DNA from: Rhizobium sp. Q54
Lineage (GTDB): Bacteria > Pseudomonadota > Alphaproteobacteria > SMXS01
Reading direction: 5' to 3'
NCBI GenBank assembly: GCA_945872035.1
Contig: CAMBYA010000116.1
Span: forward strand, 1-7,241
Length of the DNA stretch: 7,241 bases
Shown here: piece by piece, positions 1 to 7,241 of the stretch
Position numbering within the stretch: the stretch's first letter is position 1
Layout of the letters: each line of letters begins with the position of its first letter
Notes under the pieces: model-generated
The model's database searches: none
Told to the model about the DNA's origin: nothing
Seen by the model: only the letters and a program-made list of their open reading frames with translations
Made by a program: the position numbers and the translations under genes

Positions 1-521
1 GGCGCGAGGCGGACAAGCCCGCCTTCGCCGCGGCGACCAATACGGAAGCGGTGATGCGGCACTTGGGCGGCGTCATGACGCGCGAGGCGATGGACGCGGT
101 GGTCGACGGCCAGATCGCGCGGCAGGCGGAACAGGGCATGTGCTTCTGGGCGGTGGAGACGCTCGCCGACGAACGCCTCATCGGTTTCTGCGGCCTGCGC
201 TATTCGAGCCTTCCAGGCACCGGCCTTATCGACGAACTGGAGATCGGCTGGCGCCTGGCCGAGGCCGAATGGGGCAAGGGCTACGCGCGGGAAGCGGCGG
301 CGGCCAGCATCGCCTGGGGCTGGGAGAACACGAAGCGCGACCGGATCGCCGCGTGGACCGTCCTGGCGAACACACCGTCCTGGGGGCTGATGATCCGCCT
401 GGGCATGACCCATCGCCCGGACCTGGACTTCGAGCACCCACGCTTCCATGTGGGCCACCCGCTCAGCCGGCATGTGGTCTATATGATCGAGCGGCCGGCC
501 GCGCCTACGTCAGGATCTTGA
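1..521 (+). CDS. GNAT-family N-acetyltransferase, RimJ/RimL-like (5' partial)
   Basis: This is the C-terminal part of a GNAT acetyltransferase, which would move an acetyl group from acetyl-CoA to an amine; the substrate cannot be told from the sequence. The frame is open from position 3 with no stop, and its first residues (READKPAF) look like the start region of RimJ/RimL-type proteins, so the true start lies left of the window. The in-frame GTG at 51 is therefore probably internal. The acetyl-CoA binding motif is visible at 270-293 (WGKGYARE), preceded by the usual beta-strand segment EIGWRLAE. It is followed by a helix (AAAASIAWGWENT) and by the NTPSW...RLGM segment, equivalent to the N-x-S...LGF motif of the Acetyltransf_3 family. 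The gene ends in TGA at 519-521 and overlaps the convergent toxin gene tail-to-tail by 17 bases. The family call is strong; RimJ/RimL is a structural likeness, not evidence of a ribosomal-protein substrate. Confidence 0.88.
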   Translation, partial: READKPAFAAATNTEAVMRHLGGVMTREAMDAVVDGQIARQAEQGMCFWAVETLADERLIGFCGLRYSSLPGTGLIDELEIGWRLAEAEWGKGYAREAAAASIAWGWENTKRDRIAAWTVLANTPSWGLMIRLGMTHRPDLDFEHPRFHVGHPLSRHVVYMIERPAAPTSGS

Positions 522-906
522 CGCCTTCCGACCGGGCTGCCTTCACCAGGTCTTTGTCCAGCGTGGCCAGGGTAGCGTTTAGCCGGATAGCCAGATCGAG
601 ATAGGCCGCATCATAGAACGTCAGCCTGTGCCTGCGGGCGACGCGGATTGCATCGCCGCCCGGGTCCGGCGCGGCGATCTCGATGGGCAGTGCCGCCAGA
701 TCAGTCAGAAAATCGCGCGTATCCTCGGCGAGGATCCGACCGCGGCGTTCATTGACGACGAGCACGTTCCTGATTTCATACCACCAGAGTGACGGTACGG
801 CGCCGCCCTCCTGCTGCAGCACTTCCCACGCCCGATCCGCTAAGGAAGCGGTTTCATCTGGAAAGCACCAGCAGGCGGTGATGGAGCTGTCGAGAACCAG
901 TGTCAT
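505..906 (-). CDS. vapC: PIN-domain ribonuclease toxin, VapC family
   Basis: This 133-residue protein is a PIN-domain toxin of a type II toxin-antitoxin pair. Family members are metal-dependent RNases that cut specific RNAs, often tRNA or rRNA, and stop translation until neutralised by the antitoxin. All four acidic positions expected of the PIN active site are visible: D6 in the opening strand (LVLDSS), E44 (WWYEIRNVL), D99 (FYDAAYLDLA) and D117 (ATLDKDL). The length is typical and nothing looks broken. Its ATG (906-904) overlaps the stop of the antitoxin gene in an ATGA arrangement, so translation is probably coupled and expression follows the antitoxin promoter. The 3' end overlaps the convergent acetyltransferase gene by 17 bases, leaving no room for a terminator between them. 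The RNA target cannot be predicted from the sequence. The family assignment is very secure; activity is inferred from the intact catalytic residues. Confidence 0.95.
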   Translation of the reverse strand: MTLVLDSSITACWCFPDETASLADRAWEVLQQEGGAVPSLWWYEIRNVLVVNERRGRILAEDTRDFLTDLAALPIEIAAPDPGGDAIRVARRHRLTFYDAAYLDLAIRLNATLATLDKDLVKAARSEGVKILT

Positions 907-1154
907 TCGGCGGGTTTGCGGCCTTCATCGCGGGCAGACAGAATCTCCTCTGCCGACATGGCGGGCCGACGTGCGCGCCGTGCCTTCATCCGCGCGACTA
1001 CGTCGGCGACCGACGCCGAATCGTCCGCTCGGGCGGGCACGATTCTGGCGATGTCCACGCCATGACGGGTAATAATCACTGTTTCACCTGCCTCGACTTC
1101 CGCTAGCAGGCGAGGGAGGTGGGTTTTCGCTTCATAGGAGCCGACGCGCTTCAT
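903..1154 (-). CDS. vapB: Type II antitoxin, Phd/YefM (VapB) family
   Basis: This 83-residue protein is the antitoxin partner of the downstream PIN toxin. The N-terminal half (about residues 1-45) has the Phd/YefM fold signature: a short strand, the SYEAKTHLPRLLAEVEAGETVIIT helix-turn, then HGVDIARIVPA. This half forms a DNA-binding dimer in characterised members. The C-terminal part (about 46-83) is charged and rich in Arg, Ala and Glu, as expected of a disordered tail that folds over the toxin. The ATG at 1154-1152 is preceded by a weak purine-rich stretch (AGAGAA) at a workable distance. The gene precedes the toxin gene with a 4-base overlap, the usual order for such pairs. A twin palindrome 16-40 bases upstream of the start is the probable operator through which antitoxin, or toxin-antitoxin complex, would repress its own transcription. 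Family is certain; the symbol is by pairing with vapC, and phd would be equally fair. Confidence 0.93.
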   Translation of the reverse strand: MKRVGSYEAKTHLPRLLAEVEAGETVIITRHGVDIARIVPARADDSASVADVVARMKARRARRPAMSAEEILSARDEGRKPAE

Positions 1155-1169
1155 GTTCGTGTTCTCTGT

Positions 1170-1194
1170 CAGACTGGTCTAATAGACTAGTCTG
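1170..1194. promoter_or_regulatory. Probable autoregulatory operator of the toxin-antitoxin pair
   Basis: A 25-bp near-perfect inverted repeat lies in the 62-base gap upstream of vapB. Its 11-base arms (CAGACTGGTCT and AGACTAGTCTG) pair at 10 of 11 positions around an AAT spacer. It can also be read as two copies of a 10-bp palindrome, AGACTRGTCT, at 1171-1180 and 1184-1193, with centres exactly 13 bp apart. Phd-family antitoxins bind short palindromes, and from memory the P1 phd-doc operator also has two palindromic sites about 13 bp centre to centre. That makes an antitoxin operator the natural reading. The repeat is not followed by a T-run in either direction, so a terminator is unlikely. 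Binding is inferred. Confidence 0.7.
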
Positions 1195-1216
1195 AATCGG
1201 TTGGATGGCAAGCCAG

Positions 1217-2131
1217 TTATCCGTCCGCGCGCGGCCAGTCGAATTCCGCCAGCAATGTCCGGATATCATCCGGATCGAATTCCCCGACCACGTGGGTGAC
1301 AAAGAAACGGATGTGCAACTGGCCGAAGGGCACAAAGAAGGTTTCCAGCACCCAGCTGGCTCCATCCTTCTCGATGATGGGCCAAAGCCGCCGGATTCCT
1401 GTTGGCGCATCGGGTCCGTTCCCGGCGACGAAATGTCCCTGCTGATAAGATGCATCGGTCACCCCCAGCCACCAAACGGCCTCGTCGGCCAGTCCGGCAA
1501 GGCCGACCTCCGGGCGCAGATCGCTGACCTGTAGCTTGATCGTTGCGTTGGACCGGTGTGGAGAAGGGACCTCGTAGTAGACGATTCCGCTCGTTCCATC
1601 GTTTCTTTCGAAGCTGAGGCCCGTGCGCTGGTAGCCGCGAAAGGACGCTGGAAACCGTATGCCGATCGCCCGGTGGATCACATCGCCTGTCGCGTCGTCC
1701 GTCTCCCACATGTAGTCGGCAAGCGCCGCCGTCACGGCCCGGTGCCTCTGGCGAATGGGTTCGGCAGCGGCAGCCTCGCCGCGCGCCTCCAGGGACTTGG
1801 CCCACAGGTTCAGCGTGCTGACCAGTTCAAACTGCTGCCCGCCCAGTGCTTCAGTCAACCGGACCACCTCCGAGAAGAGGCGTTCAGCCTCCTCGTGCCT
1901 GCCGTCGTGGAGGTTGGCGACGGCCAGGAGATAGAGCGTTTCCTGACGCCGGATGTCGGGCATGTCGTCGGTGAGGCAGGCGCTGTACCACTGAATGGCG
2001 CGGCTGTGTTTGTCCTTGTCGAAAAACGCTCGCCCGGTTCGTATCGCCTCTTCCCAGCGGGCCTCGTCGAACGTTTCGGCCTGCGGCGGCGGCTCGGTCC
2101 CAAAGACCGACGACAATAGCTTCTTGAACAT
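1217..2131 (-). CDS. Uncharacterised protein with TPR-like N-terminus and alpha/beta C-terminal domain
   Basis: I do not recognise a named family. With the ATG at 2131 the protein has 304 residues. This start is preferred over the in-frame TTG at 2203 because a GGGGG Shine-Dalgarno-like run lies five bases upstream, and the 24 extra residues look like translated leader. Residues 1-10 (MFKKLLSSVF) form a short basic, hydrophobic helix and are followed by a Pro-rich break; no signal peptide or membrane segment is evident. Residues about 23-135 are helical, with three TPR-like helix pairs (about 26-58, 64-95 and 101-132, for example ETLYLLAVANLHDGRHEEAERLFSEVVRL). Residues about 150-300 look alpha/beta, with aromatic-rich strands such as GIVYYEVP and ETFFVPFGQLHIRFFVTHV and a closing helix (DPDDIRTLLAEF). 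No catalytic signature is visible. TPR regions usually bind protein partners. The gene lies 62 bases upstream of vapB on the same strand, but the operator there suggests the pair has its own promoter. Confidence 0.8.
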   Translation of the reverse strand: MFKKLLSSVFGTEPPPQAETFDEARWEEAIRTGRAFFDKDKHSRAIQWYSACLTDDMPDIRRQETLYLLAVANLHDGRHEEAERLFSEVVRLTEALGGQQFELVSTLNLWAKSLEARGEAAAAEPIRQRHRAVTAALADYMWETDDATGDVIHRAIGIRFPASFRGYQRTGLSFERNDGTSGIVYYEVPSPHRSNATIKLQVSDLRPEVGLAGLADEAVWWLGVTDASYQQGHFVAGNGPDAPTGIRRLWPIIEKDGASWVLETFFVPFGQLHIRFFVTHVVGEFDPDDIRTLLAEFDWPRADG

Positions 2132-2231
2132 CAGAACCCCCAAATGCGAGTTGGCAAACGCACCTAGAACTGGAACGTTTGCAGAACATTTGAGGTTTTG
2201 CAAGACTGATTTGTCGTGGCAGGCGCGGTGC
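2132..2231. other. Gap between the HAD and TPR-like genes, with a small inverted repeat
   Basis: This 100-base stretch is visibly richer in A and T than its surroundings and should hold the promoter of the TPR-like gene, read leftwards. It contains a perfect 7-bp inverted repeat, GCAAACG at 2154-2160 and CGTTTGC at 2176-2182, with a 15-base spacer. I cannot place a convincing sigma70 -35/-10 pair. No strong terminator for the upstream HAD gene is visible; only a 4-bp AGGC/GCCT stem follows its stop, with no T-run. Confidence 0.35.
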
Positions 2232-2912
2232 CTAGAGCCCGAGAAGCGTCGGCACCCGCCGCATGTCGCCGAACGGATGACCGCCGGAAAGCTCGGCGGG
2301 CTGATGCGCGGGGTTGGCGACGTAGGCCAGCGCCTTCATGCCGGCCGCCTCCGCCGCTTTCAGGCCGGCGGCGCTGTCCTCGATCACCACGCAGTCGTCG
2401 GGAGACACTTCCATGACCTTCGCCGCGTGCAGGAAAAGGTCGGGGAAAGGCTTGCCGCGTTCCATGTCATGTCCGCTGTACAGCCGGTCGCCGAAATGGC
2501 CGAGCAGGCCGGTGACGCCCAGGCTCACATGCATCTTGGAGACGGCACCGTTGGAGGCGACGCAGAACGGGATGCGCGCATGCTCCAGGCCGCGGATCAG
2601 CTCTTGCACATGTGCGATGGGCTGAAGGCCGCTGCGGAACGCCGCCTCGGTTTCGCGGTACAGGTCCGCGGTCCACGGGTGTTCGAGTCTGACGCCGGTG
2701 CGCGCCGCCACATCCTCGATCAACGCCGGGATGGTCCAGCCGATGTAACGCCTCATGACGTCCTCGACCGTCGCCGGCACGCCGTGGCGAACCAGCATGT
2801 CGGTCAGCACGCCGTTCTGGATCGTCTCCGAATCCACCAGCACGCCGTCGCAGTCGAAAATGACCAGACCCGGCGGCGAGAGGAGCGGGAACGGCGGCCG
2901 TTCCCGCCCTAT
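2232..2912 (-). CDS. HAD-superfamily phosphatase, beta-phosphoglucomutase/YieH-like; start codon non-canonical or lost
   Basis: This is a HAD subfamily IA hydrolase, which uses an aspartyl-phosphate intermediate to remove phosphate from a small metabolite. Numbered from the ATA at 2912-2910, all four motifs are present: motif I D20 and D22 (FDCDGVLVDSE), motif II S120 (VASNG), motif III K154 (RGKPFPD) and motif IV E178/D179 (VIEDSAAG). A helical cap domain lies at about residues 35-100. The ATA gives 226 residues, the usual family size. No ATG, GTG or TTG occurs in frame between motif I and a GTG at 3182, which lies 256 bases inside the aminotransferase gene and would add 90 implausible residues. 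The ATA follows an AGGA at four bases and lies 14 bases after the aminotransferase stop, so it may be a mutated or misread ATG, or a genuine weak start driven by coupling. CTG at 2867 and ATT at 2861 are further alternatives. Function class is secure; substrate and start are not. Confidence 0.85.
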   Translation of the reverse strand: MGRERPPFPLLSPPGLVIFDCDGVLVDSETIQNGVLTDMLVRHGVPATVEDVMRRYIGWTIPALIEDVAARTGVRLEHPWTADLYRETEAAFRSGLQPIAHVQELIRGLEHARIPFCVASNGAVSKMHVSLGVTGLLGHFGDRLYSGHDMERGKPFPDLFLHAAKVMEVSPDDCVVIEDSAAGLKAAEAAGMKALAYVANPAHQPAELSGGHPFGDMRRVPTLLGL

Positions 2913-2926
2913 GTCGTCCTGTCCGC

Positions 2927-4202
<1,276 letters not shown>

Positions 4203-4217
4203 GCGCCAATCGAGGAC

Positions 4218-4247
4218 TCGAAAAACACTCTGCCCTCGCCATATAAC
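4218..4247 (+). promoter_or_regulatory. Possible uvrB promoter with -10 element directly before the start codon
   Basis: TATAAC at 4242-4247 matches the -10 consensus at five of six positions and is an AT-rich island in a GC-rich gap. An 18-base spacer separates it from TCGAAA (4218-4223), a four-of-six -35 match. If used, transcription would begin at or within a base or so of the A of the uvrB ATG at 4254, giving a leaderless or nearly leaderless mRNA. No good LexA (GTTC-N7-GTTC) box accompanies it. Confidence 0.4.
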
Positions 4248-4253
4248 AGGTCC

Positions 4254-6440
<2,187 letters not shown>

Positions 6441-6446
6441 CCCGGC

Positions 6447-6485
6447 GCGAAAAACCGGGCCCGGTGGCCACGAGCCCGGTTTCGC
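6447..6485. terminator. Likely bidirectional rho-independent terminator between convergent genes
   Basis: A GC-rich stem-loop sits in the 60-base gap between the convergent uvrB and SDR genes. The core 8-bp stem pairs AACCGGGC (6453-6460) with GCCCGGTT (6474-6481) around a 13-base loop. The pairing extends to GCGAAA against TTTCGC if two bulged A's are allowed. Read leftwards, for the SDR gene, the stem is followed by five T's; read rightwards, for uvrB, it is followed by only three T's and then mixed sequence. It should therefore end SDR transcription better than uvrB transcription. Confidence 0.75.
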
Positions 6486-6500
6486 ATTCTCAGGAAAGTC

Positions 6501-7241
6501 TCAGAACTTGACGCGCTTGTTCTGGCCGCCGTCGACGGTGACGTTGACGCCGGTGACCCAGGAAGCGGCTGAGGAGAGCAGGAAGACGATGACGTTGGCG
6601 ACTTCCTCGGGCTTGCCGTAGCGGCCCATGGCGATGGTCGAGAGGACATGCTTGAAGAAGGCCGGGTTGCCCTTCTCGATCTTGTCCCAGTCGCCGCCCT
6701 CGAAATAGATCGAGCCGGGCGAGACGATGTTGACGCGGATGCCCTTGGGGCCGAGGAAGTTGGCCAGCTGCGAGCCATAGGTCACGATCGCCGCCTTGGT
6801 GGCGCTGTACGACATCGGCGCGGCGAAGAACTCGCTGGCCGCCGTCGTCGACATGAACACCATCGAGCCCTTGGTCTTCTCCAGGAACGGCGTCGCCGCC
6901 TCGGCGCCGGTCACCGTGCCCAGGATGTCGGCCTGGAAGTTGTCGGCCCACTTGAACGCCCAGTTGTTCGGGTCGAAGCCGCCGCCCGCCGACACGTTCG
7001 GCACGAACATGTCAAGGCCGCCCAGCGCCTCCGCCGTCTCCTTGATCCACTTCACGTAATTCGCCGTGTCGGCAACGTCGACAACACCGCCGATCACCTT
7101 CACGCCCTTCTTCGAAATCTCCGCGACCGCCTGGTCGACCTCGTCCTTGTTGCGCGCGCAGATGCCCACATTCACGCCTTCCGACGCCAGCAGATCAACA
7201 ACACGACGCCCAATGCCCTTCGTCGAACCCGTCACGATGGC
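6501..7241 (-). CDS. Short-chain dehydrogenase/reductase (SDR), 5' partial
   Basis: This is a classical-length SDR oxidoreductase with a Rossmann fold that binds NAD(P)(H); the substrate is unknown. The frame runs off the right edge reading AIVTGSTKGIG, so the GTG at 7235 encodes the Val of the first strand and only a few N-terminal residues are missing. Numbering from that Val, the cofactor motif TGSTKGIG is at 2-9, the acidic D53 is in GGVVDVAD, the PNVSAGG turn is at 79-85, the catalytic Tyr and Lys are Y143 and K147 (YSATK) and the PG motif is at 173-174 (VSPGSIYFEGG). The C-terminus (TVDGGQNKRVKF) is typical. Two catalytic-tetrad positions look substituted: the usual Asn appears as D103 (QADILGT), and the Ser position aligns with T130 (MSTT), with S129 next to it. 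Similar variants occur in FabG-like SDRs of unknown substrate. The gene converges on uvrB and shares a terminator with it. The family is certain; the reaction is not. Confidence 0.92.
   Translation of the reverse strand, partial: AIVTGSTKGIGRRVVDLLASEGVNVGICARNKDEVDQAVAEISKKGVKVIGGVVDVADTANYVKWIKETAEALGGLDMFVPNVSAGGGFDPNNWAFKWADNFQADILGTVTGAEAATPFLEKTKGSMVFMSTTAASEFFAAPMSYSATKAAIVTYGSQLANFLGPKGIRVNIVSPGSIYFEGGDWDKIEKGNPAFFKHVLSTIAMGRYGKPEEVANVIVFLLSSAASWVTGVNVTVDGGQNKRVKF

Noticed and set aside
2132..2203. TTG at 2203 as the start of the TPR-like gene
   Set aside because: It lacks a ribosome-binding site, whereas the ATG at 2131 has a GGGGG run at good spacing.

Overview
The window is GC-rich and densely packed, with genes on both strands and short intergenic gaps. 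Its protein-coding content points to an alphaproteobacterium. The best indicators are a roughly 400-residue class I aminotransferase of the type common in Rhizobiales and Rhodospirillales, and a UvrB with a basic C-terminal tail. I cannot name a genus from sequence alone. Both ends cut through genes: a GNAT acetyltransferase is missing its N-terminus on the left, and a short-chain dehydrogenase/reductase is missing its first few residues on the right.

Layout, left to right. (1) Positions 3-521 (+) hold the end of a RimJ/RimL-like acetyltransferase. (2) Positions 505-1154 (-) hold a type II toxin-antitoxin pair: a Phd/YefM-type antitoxin followed by a PIN-domain (VapC) toxin that overlaps it by 4 bases (ATGA). 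A 25-bp two-site palindrome lies just upstream and is the likely autoregulatory operator. (3) Positions 1217-2131 (-) encode an uncharacterised protein with a helical TPR-like N-terminal half and an alpha/beta C-terminal half. (4) Positions 2232-4129 (-) hold a probable two-gene unit: a class I aminotransferase (aspartate aminotransferase type) followed closely by a HAD-family phosphatase. The phosphatase reading frame has no usable ATG, GTG or TTG near its N-terminus. (5) Positions 4254-6440 (+) encode UvrB, divergent from the aminotransferase across a 124-bp promoter region. (6) A stem-loop at 6447-6485 serves as a likely two-way terminator between uvrB and (7) the SDR oxidoreductase at 6501 to the right edge (-).

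Most of this is ordinary chromosomal gene content: DNA repair, amino-acid metabolism, a phosphatase and an oxidoreductase. The toxin-antitoxin pair plus the orphan TPR-like gene form the accessory part. I see no insertion sequence, CRISPR array, tRNA, rRNA, integrase or attachment-site repeat. The points that best repay a second look are the apparent ATA (or other non-canonical) start of the HAD gene, the twin-palindrome operator of the toxin-antitoxin pair, and a -10-like element placed so that the uvrB mRNA could be leaderless. I did not find convincing evidence of a wholly new multi-gene system.
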